Shown here piece after piece: positions 40,236 to 51,103 of a stretch of DNA of 64,000 nt (the stretch's first letter is position 1; each line of letters begins with the position of its first letter). This stretch comes from Pipra filicauda (Eukaryota > Chordata > Aves > Passeriformes > Pipridae): the NCBI RefSeq assembly GCF_003945595.2, contig NW_024104532.1, forward strand, positions 4,091,501 through 4,155,500, in the 5' to 3' direction. A program made the position numbers and the translations under genes. The notes under the pieces were generated by a model. It saw only the letters and a program-made list of their open reading frames with translations, searched no databases and was not told the DNA's origin.

Positions 40236-43200
40236 TCCCAATCAAAACAAACAACACAAAACACTGCACAGTAACACCTAACAGCTAATGCCAGCTCTGA
40301 TTTAATTTTACTTTTGCCAAATCATATCCAAAACCGTAATTCAGGGTTGAATTACAAACCAGCAGGAACTACCTGAAGCCTAGAGCTGCCTTCTTTAGAT
40401 GGCAACGAAACCCCAGCCAGGTGCCTTGTTCAGGAACACACCATCATAGCTTGCACCCAACAGCTACAACACACTGCAAAATCAGTCTGCAAGTGGGACA
40501 CTCTTTGTAAGCTCCAATACAAAGGGGAGGCACCAAATGCTATTAACTGCTCAGTCATGAGATGCTTGTTTAACCCTCCCCATGCAGTCCAAGCAGAGCC
40601 CTACTGTATTAGTCCAATTGTGAGCAACCAATCTCACTACTTAATATGCAAATTCCCCTAGTCAGTCTTCCATAGAAGCACCATGAAAGCAGTTATTGTA
40701 ACTTCAAATTAGACATGTGATATGCAGCACTGCACAGCACTCTAAAGAAAATATTTAAGAAACTGTTGTCCAGTTACTGAGAGCAGAGGTTGAGCACAAT
40801 ATTTGGCTTTCTCAAAGTTAATGAAGCTCCGGCACCGCATCAAACGCTGCAGGAGGAATTGATATTTTTAATAATCTCCACTTCTAGCACGTCAATCAAA
40901 TGTGCAGCCCTATTTCCACTTGTCCCTATTATCACTGCTGGGTGATAGGGGCAGCAGTAAAGAAGACAAATTTCAAACAGAATCAGCGTCTTTTATAACA
41001 AAGAAGGGCGATAAGAACTCCAGCAGGCAGGCGAACATCGTGTCAAGGAGAGCGCAGCAGCAATCAGACAGCTGCAGCCAAAAGGCCTAATCTGTAATGA
41101 CTTGTCATGCCCGTGCTTCTAGACACTGTATTTCCTGCTCTTTCCTTATTCCACACAAAAACCGTCTCGCTGGACTTTACCAAGTAAGACAAAGTAATAT
41201 GCAACTTCTAATAGGGGTAAGAGTTTGCCAGTAGAGAATGAACAGGCTCCTCCTTTTCCTTCTCACTGCTCCCCTTGGAAGAAGGAAAACAAATTGAGGA
41301 AGAGCCCTCCAGAAAGGACTTGCCTGTGGGGATGAAAGCTGGCAACCCTGATTTTGCTAAACTGAACACACACCTGATAAGCTGTTAAACCTTATGTACC
41401 GACACAAGTGCAGAGTTTTCCAGCAGTTAACTCCAAACCCAAAGCTCTTCCGAACACACAACTGAAGAAGTCACATAATCTGGAAGTGACTGGAGAATAG
41501 CTATTTCTTGTCTGCTCTCAGTGTCCTGCAGGAATTCAGTCACCTTTGACAGGGCAAGAAGAGATGTGGTGTTTGGCTCCTGAGAGCCTGGAATATCAGG
41601 TGGGAGACAGCTGAGCAAAAGATATAAAGTGGGGAAAAGCCCTGTCTACAAGCCATTTAATGATCATCCTTTATTCTCCTTTGTGTCTCCTTTAATGAGT
41701 CCCCAATAAATCCATCTCACCATCCAGGACACTCATCACAATTTGGCTCTGCTGGAGTACAACACACCGAGCAACCAGGCAAGAACTTTTTCCTATCTAT
41801 GACAAGCAATATTCTGTTGAAACGAAAACTTGCTAAAAAGAGCAGCGATAATGAAATGGCTGGTACCAATCTGCAAAGACCATTTCATTTCCAGCAGGAT
41901 GGACAGAGCAGCATCTGTTAAATTCTTGGTAAGGAACAGACTCTTCCTGCTTCGGTCAATGCAAACAGAAACATGCAATAGTATTTTTGATTAGCTCAAT
42001 CTCACACATGGAGACACACCTGAGGATATACAACAGCTCTCCGGATACACACAAGCATCTTGACCTTGAAAAATACCCATAGTAAGAGACAAAGAAAGCA
42101 CACGTGGCCAGGACATGCCGTCAGCTTCACCGAGCAGCAGAGAAGTAACGGGAAGTGCCGGCGATTGACAAAAAGGCTGAGGAGAATACAGGGATGTGAC
42201 AAATCCTCATCTCAGTTCCAGTGATACAATTGAGCACGATTTCTCCACTCCCCACAGCACTGCAACAGATCGAGACTGGGATGAATCAGACTCGAGATCT
42301 GGCTCCCACTTTCACGCAGCATCACACACTGCTACTACCGTCTAATCAATCTCTTGACCACTCGTAATTCTCCAGGAAGCTTTTCCTTTCTGGGAAAAAG
42401 ACAAAGCCTCCCCAAAGTAAGTCAATCATTGGCAATGCTCTGGTTAGAACCGCAGTGTTTCTGTTCCAAAACACCTTCCTAGGATTTATAAATATTCCGC
42501 CCCTGCTCACTGACAGCAATCTGAAACCAAAAACACCAGGTTAGGTCACAGCCCCAGAGGTGGAGGAAACAAGCCTTATTTGGGGAGCAGGAATAAGTCA
42601 TCTTTCTGCACAAGTCTAGTCTCCAAATCATGTTCACTTGAGCTTCAGCTGGCTCACTTGCTGATGCCTTGAGACAGAAGCCCCCTTGAGAGATTTCATA
42701 CTTGGTGTGGACATGTTTTCAGAATTTGTAAAGCTCAGAATTTGTGCAGGCTGGACTTTGACATCTGGGGAGTCAGATTTACAGAAGATATTTTGAGGCT
42801 TTTTCAGTTTAACCTAACCCTCCTTTTTTTCTTGTGGAGAGGCAAGAACAGATACGTAACGTTACAAAACAGGCTATTGCACACTGTAGCTGATTGTTTA
42901 AGACAGTCCTAAGAAGCTCATAATTCAACTGAAATTTCATCGCTTCTCACTTCAGCGAGACAACCTTAAGGAACATTATCCTTAGAGCATGAATCAACAC
43001 GAGCCAGCTGACACGCATTTCACATCTCTTACATCTTGAAACCCCAGCTGCTGTTGTAATGCACCAAGCACAATGGGTTATTTAACCCCAGAGCAGCAGT
43101 GGGCTGTGCCATGGAAGCGCCACACAGGAATACGCTCCAAGCAAGTCCACCTGGGACAGTATTGTGTGCACAACCCGGACAGAGACCACCCACCTCGTGT

Positions 43201-43641
43201 GCTGCTAACTGGGTGTGTAATCTGACTGTTTTACAATATTAGCCAAACTCTGGTAATGTTTTTTTCCCCCATCTCATTCATTCGATACCACAGGCAAGAT
43301 AAGGGGGAGGAAATTAAACTGAGGCTATTTCTGTGACATGATCTCACCTCATAACACCTGGCTACCAAAGCAGACCTCAGGACAAACATCAGCAGAGCTT
43401 TTAATGTTATTTTTCAGTCAAGATTTTTTGGGTATGTGATGATTCCTGCCATTCTTTTCCTCGATTGGTCCATTCCACATGACACTCCTGTAGTTTTTTT
43501 ACTAGTTGATAAGTCTGCTTAGCACAGATGCATTTTAGGTAACTCCCTTCTTCCCCTTTTTTTCCTAATAGAGAAGAGTAAGGAAGACTCATACTAGTCA
43601 AAGCTATAAAATTCCTTTGAATGACAATGATGGGATTAAAT

Positions 43642-43799
43642 GCAAGGGAGGTCGTGAAGTCTCCCTCTCTGGAGAAATTCAGAACCCACCTGGACACGTT
43701 TCTGTGTCATCGGCTCCAGCTGACCCTGCCTTGGCAGGGGGCTGGACTGCATAATTTCTAGAGGTCCCTCCCAACCCCAACTATTCTGTGATTCTGTGA
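43642..43799 (+). mobile_element. CR1-family LINE 3' end, variant
   Basis: Plus-strand fragment with GGAGGTCGTGAAGTCTCC, GAACCCACCTGGACACGTTT, GGCAGGGGGCTGGACTGCAT, GGTCCCTCCCAACCCC and the tail ATTCTGTGATTCTGTGA. The body differs from the commoner copies here ('tggacacgtttctgtgtcat'), which marks a different CR1 subfamily. Confidence 0.9.
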
Positions 43800-44953
43800 A
43801 ATCTCACACAGTTCTTAGCAGCTGGACTTACTGGTATTTCTATGAACTCTGTATCTGGCATTAATCAGCAGATGATTGTTTCAGATACAATTGCGAGTGC
43901 TGCATCTTTTTACATAATGGAATGACAGCAAAGTCACTGATATAACAGAACACCCATCAGCTGGGACATCCGAAACAAAACCAGACTGATAAATAATATC
44001 CCGTAAGGTACAGGGGAAAATGTAGACCTATGTCAGCAATTTTCAACCTGAAATCTATGGACCCTGCACGTGTAAAGACTACTTATAAGTCAAGTGTCCC
44101 GTTGATAGGCTGACTTTAAATGACTATAAAGCATATACAGCTCAGCTGGAGAACATCAGGGGTCCACAAACCTACAAACGTTGAAAAAGCAATCATTCAG
44201 GCATTTAAGTAGAGAAAAACATGAGGGTAAGGGCCGCTCACACTGCAGCAGTGTTTCCACACAGGCTTTGCTCCCTAAGTAGGTGTGCACATGCACATGA
44301 GTGAGAACATGCTGCTCCAGCACCTCAAGTCGGTGGAAATCGATCACTTAGCATGGGAGACTTAGGCTGGAGGAAAGCATCCATCCTCCTCGGCGAGAAT
44401 AAAAAGGAAAACAAACCCCAAACCCGCAGCAGCGCCAGGATCTAAGTGAAACGAAGAATCATTTTCCGCACACCACAAGGAGCTGAGCCCAAGGAAAACA
44501 AACTTTAGGAGCCCCAGGCAGGCCCTTTCCCCAGCCTGTCTTTTATTTCGCCAGCCGCCTGCCCCGGGGCCGCGCCGCGGAGCCCCGGGCACTGCTCTCC
44601 CAGCACTGACCCCCGACACAGCCCCCCCGACAGTGACCCCCTGACCCTGAACGCCCCCCGGCAGAGCCCCCCGACCGGCCGGGGCAGCGGGGGCGAGGCG
44701 GGGGCTCTGCCCGACGGGGCCATCCCGCCGAGCTCCTGCACGGCCCCGTCGCCCCGGGAAAGTTCGGGCGGGGGGGAACAGCCGGGGGAGAAGCTGGAGG
44801 AGAAGCGGGGGCAGAAGCAGGGGGAGCGGCCGGACGCGGCGCCCCGAGGCCGGCGACGGCAGCGCGTCTCCCCCGCCCGCCGCAGGCCCCGGCCCGCAGC
44901 GCCCGCCCCGGGGTCCCCCCGCGGGCCCCCCCCGGCCCAGCCCCGGCGCTCAC

Positions 44954-45023
44954 CTCCGGTGCCGTCCGAGTTCTCGTTGAGGCTGCCCGAGGAGTCGTGG
45001 TGGGAGCCCACACACCCGCCCAT
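44954..45023 (-). CDS. UBTD2: UBTD2 exon 1, coding part (start codon to intron 1 donor)
   Basis: This exon encodes the N terminus of ubiquitin domain-containing protein 2, starting MGGCVGSHHDSSGSLNENSD and then GTG: 23 codons plus one base of a split Val codon. The ATG is at 45023-45021 on the minus strand. The exon ends GGAG, followed by a strong donor GTGAGC at 44953. The sequence matches the known vertebrate UBTD2 N terminus, and its phase (one base left over) fits exon 2 exactly. Gly2 and Cys4 resemble an N-myristoylation plus palmitoylation site, so membrane anchoring is possible; that is inference. The start context is CCCC-ATG-G: +4 is the favoured G but -3 is C, so it is not optimal. 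No other minus-strand ATG occurs in the roughly 190 bases before it. The frame stays open far into the intron because the DNA is GC-rich, and that extension should be ignored. Confidence 0.95.
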
Positions 45024-45480
45024 GGGGCCCGCAGACCCGCCGCCGAGCCGCCCCCCGCCCCCCTCCCCTGCACCGAGCTCCGCCGCCGGCCGGGCAGGCG
45101 CGATGGCTCCGGAGCCGCCTCCCCGCTCGGCAACACCGCCCCCGAGGCGCGGCCTCCGCCCGCCGCCCGGCCCCGCCCGCGGCCCGCGGGGCCCGCCCCG
45201 GCACCCGCGCCGGCGTGGGCACCGGCATCGGCACCGGCATCACCATCGCACCGGCATCACCATCGGCACCGCCATCACCATCGCACCGGCACCGGCATCG
45301 CCATCGGCACCGGCATCGGCATCGGCACTGGCATCGGCACTGGCATCGGCACCGGCATCGGCACCGGCATAGCCATCGGCACCGGCACCAACCCCGGCTC
45401 GGCAGCGTCGACGGGATGCGGGACCACCCGCGGGGTGCTGGGGTCGGCGAGGCCGGGTCACCGGTGCCGTGGGTGCCGAG
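45024..45480 (-). promoter_or_regulatory. UBTD2: UBTD2 CpG-island promoter and 5' leader
   Basis: The DNA from about 44540 to 45480 is very GC-rich and dense in CpG, unlike the A/T-rich flanks. It surrounds the UBTD2 start codon, as expected for a broadly expressed vertebrate gene. No TATA box is visible. Five Sp1-type GC boxes (CCGCCC on the plus strand, GGGCGG on the coding strand) lie at 45136-45142, 45156-45161, 45163-45168, 45173-45178 and 45193-45199, that is 113-176 bases upstream of the ATG. The transcription start probably lies between these and the ATG, but it cannot be placed from sequence alone. The distal part is occupied by a 6/12-base minisatellite. Confidence 0.85.
45219..45389. 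repeat. GGCACC/GGCATC minisatellite in the UBTD2 promoter
   Basis: About 170 bases are built of the hexamers GGCACC and GGCATC, often alternating as a 12-base unit, with interspersed CACCATCG variants. The last third, from about 45310, is the most regular. It starts about 195 bases upstream of the UBTD2 ATG. Because the unit length is a multiple of three and has no stops, it reads open in several frames on both strands (His-Arg, Gly-Thr-Gly-Ile, Ala-Ser-Ala-Pro). That explains long spurious reading frames here; it is not coding. Confidence 0.9.
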
Positions 45481-45541
45481 ATGTGTTTATTTCCTTCTTA
45501 CAGTGCAGCCTACGGCTTTTCCCTGCTTTCCTGTGCTGTTT

Positions 45542-45605
45542 GTCCCATCCCTGAAAGTGTTGCCCCATCCCTGGAAATGTTCGTGCCCCATCCCTCGAAG
45601 TGTTC
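45542..45605 (+). repeat. Triplicated 20-23-base CR1 segment
   Basis: The segment CCCATCCCTGAAAGTGTT is repeated as CCCATCCCTGGAAATGTT and CCCATCCCTCGAAGTGTT, at about 45544, 45564 and 45587. The normal CR1 consensus has this segment once. Local slippage within or at the edge of the insertion is the likely cause. Confidence 0.85.
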
Positions 45606-45733
45606 AAGGACAGGTTGGATGGAGCTCTGAGCAACCTGGACTAATGGAAGGTGTCCCTGCCCATGGCAGGGTGTTGGAGCAAGATGAGCTTTAAGGTCCC
45701 TTCCAACCCAAACCATTCAATGATTCTGTGATT
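45562..45733 (+). mobile_element. CR1 LINE 3' end (CR1-Y-like)
   Basis: Plus-strand copy 170 bases beyond the promoter minisatellite. It contains GACAGGTTGGATGGAGCTCT, TGGAAGGTGTCCCTGCCC, AAGGTCCCTTCCAACCC and a tail with ATGATTCTGTGATT. Its 5' end carries a short local triplication (listed separately). Confidence 0.94.
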
Positions 45734-46682
45734 TGTCTCTGCATATGAAGAGAAAGTCCACACATGCTTGGAGATAAACCTCTGTCCCACTAATCATCCA
45801 GCCACCTCTGTGCTCTCAGACTGCCCGTTTAAAATAAAAATTTAGCAAAATCAGTGCTTCTTGGTCAATCTGTCCAAACAGACTTCACTTCTCTGAGAAG
45901 GAAGGTTTGACTTTTGTGCACTTAATGCCTAGCTGGGTTATCTGCTTTCAGTAGCAATCCCACTGTGGGATCAGGGAGTTATGGTTCGTACACTATCAGA
46001 TGCACTGTAGCTCCTTGAAACGATCAGCAATAAGTCAGAACATTTGAAAAATGGAAGCAGACAGTGCAAAAAATAAAGCATGGTAACAGACTGTGCTCTG
46101 GCTTCCCCACACGCTCTGCTATACGCGGCAGTTTAATGTTCTGACACACAGAGCAGCAGAAAACAAAACTCAAGCTGAGCATATTTTTCCTCCATAAAGA
46201 TGACATTGCAAATGTGTTTTTTTTAGAATTAGCATAGCTGTTTGTGGAGTTTGTAGTCACTGCGGTGAAAGGAACGGATGGACAAAGCCGTTTCTCTACC
46301 ATTAATTTCCCTGCATAATCTTCATACCAAAAGCCCAGCCAGCCTTTGGGAAGACTCTTGTGTTGATAATTAAAATCCCAAATGTATGAGATAAGCTGAG
46401 TGCCAAATGCCGAGCACTTTGTCATCTGAGAACAAAAAGGCATAGAGCTCATCTGCTTTATTGGGTCCAAATGGGGAGGTCAGGAGTGGTAAGAAAGTCT
46501 AAAGCATGATTATTAGAGTCTGAACTCAGGCCCACTAATTACAACAAACGCAAAAATTCCTTGTCCGTGCAGACATTCAGACTAGATAAAGGAAACGCAC
46601 AGAGCTCAGTTGTTTTCTTTTCAGATTTTATCTGAAAGCCACATGGGGGTTTGCCTGAATATACATGGGTGTAATAAAAGAT

Positions 46683-46860
46683 ATCACAGAATCACAGAAT
46701 CATTGAGGTTGGAAAAGAGCTCCAAGATCATTGAGTCCAACCTGTGACTGATCCCCACCTTGCAAACTGGACCAGAGCACTGAAAGCCACATCCCATCAT
46801 TCCTCGAACATCTCCAGGGATGGTAACTCCACCACCTCCCTGGGCAGCCCCTTCCAATGC
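46683..46860 (-). mobile_element. CR1 LINE 3' end
   Basis: The minus-strand tail ATTCTGTGATTCTGTGATAT lies at 46683. Before it come GGTTGGACTCAATGATCTTG, GTGGCTTTCAGTGCTCTGG and GGCTGCCCAGGGAGGTGGTG. About 180 bases. Confidence 0.93.
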
Positions 46861-47934
46861 CGGAGACATGCCATGTATGTACTGGGGAGGATTAAATGTA
46901 ATTTGTTCCAAATTGTAGAAATATGGAAGATAGTTTAGTATGTTTGCAAATTTTCCTAAGAGTAGGTGTGAGTATATCATCATCAGAGTACAGCAGCTCT
47001 GCAGGGAAATCATGGATTGCAGTGAGGCCCTTGGGTTGCATACTGGGAGGGCTTTTGGATATCATGCTGCCCAGTGATATCCCAAAAATGCCTATCTGTG
47101 AGGCGAAGGATGTGTGTGTGTCAATGCAATGTTACTCTGTTCCATAACAGGGTGACTGCAGGACCACGGGCTGGCGTGGGAAAGTATGTCCCCACCGAGA
47201 CAGCAGTCTGCTTGTGGAGCCTTGGAATAACACATCAGTGCTTGTTTTTCCGCGTGTTTGGTACTGAACTCTTTCATTAGATACCTCCTTGCTCTCACAC
47301 ACAGCGTATATAGTACATACGTGTGTATCTGTGTGTATATGAACACTCAAGATGGGCCAAAGTGAATATTTACCCCATGTATCAGAAGGTACTTGCAATG
47401 TACTAATAAAGTAGCAAAGACAAACTGAGACTTTTTCTAAATGGACAATTTATTTTGAAGGTTATGTTCCTCCTCAAAATAAGTTTCACAGGAGGCAATC
47501 AGAATTTCTGCCCTCCAATTTTAGCTCTGCTCCAGACACCCACTGTGGCCTTGTACAAGACACTTAAGCTCAGCTGCTCTATTTCTATTGGTAGATTAGA
47601 GTTTGTCTACACATCTCTTGGGGGTATGGCCAGGATTAATTAATTCTTACTCTTTATTACTTGCTAACTGCCTGCAGTGCATGAGAAGTAAAACACTGTA
47701 CATCAAAAGTGCCTTTCACAGATTAAATGGTGCAATGAGTTGACTATTTCATATAGGTACCACTGCCCTGTACGGTTGGAAATGATTATTTGAGGGTAAC
47801 AAACCCTAAATTGCCAACAGCTGAAGGATTTTCTTTTGGCACAATTCCTGCTGGACTGTGTGTTGTACTGGGAGCACCAGAGCAATGGGGTTTGTGGCCA
47901 AGGAATGCAGCAGTAGATCCCCATATACATTATG

Positions 47935-48396
47935 TTGGAGCAAGTCCAGAGGAGGCCAGCAAGTTGATTAGAGGGATGTAGCACCTCTCCCACAAGGAAA
48001 GGCTGAGAGAATTGGGATTGTTCAGCCTGGAAAAGAGAAGGCTTTGGGGTGACCTGCTTGTGACCTTCCAGTACCTGAAGGGAGCCTGCAAGAAGAATGG
48101 AGAGAGATTATTTACAAGGGCCTGGAGTGACAGGACAAGGGGAAATGGCTTCAAACTGACACAGAGTAGGTTTAGATATTAGGAAGAAATTGTTTATTGT
48201 GAGGGTGGTGAGGCCCTGGCACAGGTTGCCCAGAGAAGCTGTGGCTGTCCCATCCCTGGAAGTGTTCAAGGCCAGGTTGGAACGGGGCTCAGAGTAACCT
48301 GTTCTAGTGGAAGGTGTCTCTGTCCAGGCAGGAGGTTTGGAACTACATTATCTTTAAAGTCCCTTTGAACCCAGGATATTTTATGATTTCATGATT
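47935..48396 (+). mobile_element. CR1 LINE 3' end (CR1-Y-like), long copy
   Basis: Plus-strand copy of about 460 bases. It starts at TTGGAGCAAGTCCAGAGGAGG, runs through GGCTGAGAGAATTGGGATTG, CAGTACCTGAAGGGAGCC, GGCCCTGGCACAGGTTGCCC and GTTCAAGGCCAGGTTGGA, and ends with the diverged tail TTTATGATTTCATGATT. It is transcribed away from the UBTD2 promoter, if at all. Confidence 0.94.
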
Positions 48397-49699
48397 GTCA
48401 GGGTTATTTCCTATATACTTCAACATATTAAAATATTTTATATACTTCACCAGTTTTTCTCTCCACTGTTTGCTCGCAGTCAATGGTGGTGGATTTTGCC
48501 ATCACATGATGATACAGTGTGATAAATCTCTGTTCTCTGATGAGTCAGCTTTGTGTGGGAACAAGTATGAGATGCTGACAAATTGCATCAGCACTGAAAC
48601 TTCTGTCTCAGGCATCAACATTTTGATTTTTATCAGTGCTACCCAGGGCCATGGTATCAAAGTCTTTACTTTTTAAGTGAAAGTCTTCTCAGATCTCTTT
48701 CATCTTCCTTTTGACAGATGGGAAAGAGAGACATGACTGATGAGGTTATTTGCCAAAGGTCCCACAGGAAGCAAAAGCAGGAAAGAACCGTGGAGTCCAA
48801 CTGCTGATCTTCCTCCTCAGAGAATCTGAAGAAATGTAACAACTTGCTATTTTCAGATTTAGTTCCACATGGCTCTTCCTGAAAGCTAATGAGGCTACAG
48901 CCTCATTTTCGGAGACGACATGATGGAGGTTTCCCTGACTCCATATGATGCACAGTACTTCTGTTTAGATGCGGTTTTGAGGAATGCTGGCTCTCATTCC
49001 AGAATTTCCAACAGCAAATTTTAGGCTGATTCCAAGCTAATATAATCCATCCCCTAAAAAGCCATAGCAAAGCAACTGGTATCCATCTCCACCACGGCAG
49101 TGCCGTGTCAAAATGATGTTAAACTGAGCAGAGTTTATTTTCCTGGAATGACCAAGGGAAAGAATTCTACTACACAGAGGGATCCCTGTGGCTGAGGAGC
49201 CCATCAGACATCAGGAGCTGGCCAAGTATGAAGAGAATGAAGAGTCTGCCAAGTCCTGCTCATGCCTCCCTGTGCCCTCTGGTAGTGCATGTCCTTCAGC
49301 ACATCTCCAGGAGCCCAAACTCATCGCTCCAAATGCCTTGGCACACACCTCTTCTGCAGTAAATGGTGGGATGGGAAGTTTGAGCTTCTGAGGGAATTTC
49401 CATCAGTTGGAGAGAATATTGCTGTGGAGAACAATGTTATGTTTCTCTCCTGACCTCTGCAAAGCCCCTGCCTACTCCTGTGGACTGCTTTGGCAGGTTC
49501 TTTATCTTGTCTCTGTTAATATCAGAAGGAACAGTGATGCTTCCACTTGCTTTTATGTGTTTCTGCAGAGCTCTGTAGTTTTGATCTTCAGTTGCTGTAG
49601 AAAAGGGGTCACTGAAAAGGCTAAAAATTGCAATTTAATGTGCAGCATCAGAGGTGCTGGGAGGAATCTCTAGGGGTGGCAGATTCTACTGCAGGAATC

Positions 49700-49820
49700 C
49701 TGTTGGACAGGGCTTGGATCAACATGGTCTAGTGGAAGGTGTCTCTGCCCATGGCAGGGGGGTTGGAATGAGGTGACCTCTAAGGTCCCCCTCAACCCTG
49801 GCCATTCTATGATTCTATGA
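49700..49820 (+). mobile_element. CR1 LINE tail fragment (CR1-Y-like)
   Basis: Plus-strand fragment of about 120 bases: GGCTTGGATCAACATGGTCT, GGAAGGTGTCTCTGCCCATG and the tail CCATTCTATGATTCTATGA. Confidence 0.93.
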
Positions 49821-50468
49821 GGGAGGTTTTGCTAATGGTCAAAATATACATTTAAAAAAAATAAATTAATTAACTTAGACTACTAAAGAAACAAAAGTGA
49901 AACACTGCTTCCCTCCTGTGGTGACCTTCCTGATTGCACAGCAAAACACTGCAATAAATGGCACATTTTAAGTGATTTTTAAAAATTATTATTATTATGC
50001 TGATGACATTGCAGCTGAACAGTCACTCACATCCTGCTGTTATTGTTACAGTGCTGGAGTGACATTTCCAAAGCAGAACAGTGCTTTGAAGCACATGAAG
50101 CCCAGCTCTTGCTACTCGTCTGCGATGGAAGCCTTGAGAACCTTATCTCGTTACAACCTGCTGTTTGTGGACGAGTTCTCCTCTTACAGCTGCATTTGAA
50201 TTGATTCTCTGCTCTGGTGGGTGCAGGAGTGTAGTGTATCAGTGTGCTAAATAATGAAAGGGGTGAGTGGCAGCAGGACAAAGGGAGCACACGTGGATGC
50301 AGGCTCTGCTCCGGTGCAGCAGGAGCTGGTTTACAGCTGCTGGGGCACTGAACTGGCACAGAGAACAGACCAGACAAGGGCTTTGTTATTACCATTTCTG
50401 CATTTGCTGCTATTATCAATACTGTATTAGTATCTGGAGGGCTCATTCAGGGTCCCATGTCTCCACCT

Positions 50469-50607
50469 GAAGTAGTCAAGGTCAGGCTGGATGGAGCTCT
50501 GAGAGACCTGGTCTGCTGGAAGGTGTCCCTGCCCATGGCCGGGGGGTTGTAATTAAATGATCTTTAACTCTTCCAACCCAAACTGTTCTGTGATTCTATG
50601 ATTCTAT
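50469..50607 (+). mobile_element. CR1 LINE tail fragment (CR1-Y-like)
   Basis: Plus-strand fragment: GGCTGGATGGAGCTCTGAGA, GGAAGGTGTCCCTGCCC and a tail with two full ATTCTATG octamers. A second CR1 of the other subtype follows 235 bases later in the same orientation. Confidence 0.93.
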
Positions 50608-50841
50608 CACACTGAAGTTTCAAAAGAAAGACATGGGGATGTAGGATGTGGTTTACTTTAGAAAAGGAACATAGCAGCGGCATGAGAAAAATATCTGTGG
50701 TCATGAATAAGTGAAAAGAAACAGGGCAAGATATTAAAATTTTCCTTTTTTTCTGTTCTTTTTGTTGTACAAGAATGAAGGGATGTACTATCAATGGTGA
50801 AGGGGTAAGTCAGGGCTGAACAAGCAACAGTTTTTTTCATT

Positions 50842-51103
50842 CTCCCAGGCAACCAGCAACAGGACAAGAGAAAATGGACTCAAGCTGTGCCAAGTGAGGT
50901 TCAGGTTGGATATGAGGAAGATTTTCTTCATGGAAAGGGTTGTCAGTCTTTGGAGGGGGCTGCGCAGGGAGGTGGTGGAATCTCCATCCCTGGAGGTGTT
51001 CAAGGAATGACTGGATGTGGCACTCAGTGCTCTGGTCACAACTTGGACTCAATGGTCATGGAGATCTTTTCCAATCTTAATGATTCTGTGGTTCTGTGAT
51101 TCT
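50842..51103 (+). mobile_element. CR1 LINE 3' end
   Basis: Plus-strand copy from CTCCCAGGCAACCAGCAACA through GTGCCAAGTGAGGTTCAGG, GGAGGTGGTGGAATCTCC and GACTGGATGTGGCACTCAG to the tail GATTCTGTGGTTCTGTGATT. About 260 bases. Confidence 0.94.

Larger units (their letters stand above)
17893..44953 (-). other. UBTD2: UBTD2 intron 1 (27 kb, GT-AG)
   Basis: The intron is bounded by a GTGAGC donor at 44953 and a CCCCCACAG acceptor at 17893, and both sites restore the UBTD2 frame. Its first 400 bases (44540-44953) belong to the promoter CpG island and are G-rich on the plus strand. It holds ten CR1 fragments or fragment pairs plus the palindrome at 22028-22289. From about 31.2 to 43.6 kb only one CR1 fragment is visible. 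Large first introns often carry enhancers, but no element can be proven from one sequence. Long stretches such as 20193-22027, 22290-26245, 32000-36700 and 40240-43640 contain no gene I can recognise. Confidence 0.92.

Noticed and set aside
44505..45023. 172-residue minus-strand frame starting at the UBTD2 ATG
   Set aside because: Only the first 23 codons are UBTD2. After the GTGAGC donor the frame runs through GC-rich intron, where stops are rare. The spliced product with exon 2 matches the known protein.
44959..45694. Long plus-strand frames (137-185 residues) over the promoter
   Set aside because: They are open because of GC-rich composition and the hexamer repeat; the products are His-Arg or Ala-Pro repeats without any known family.
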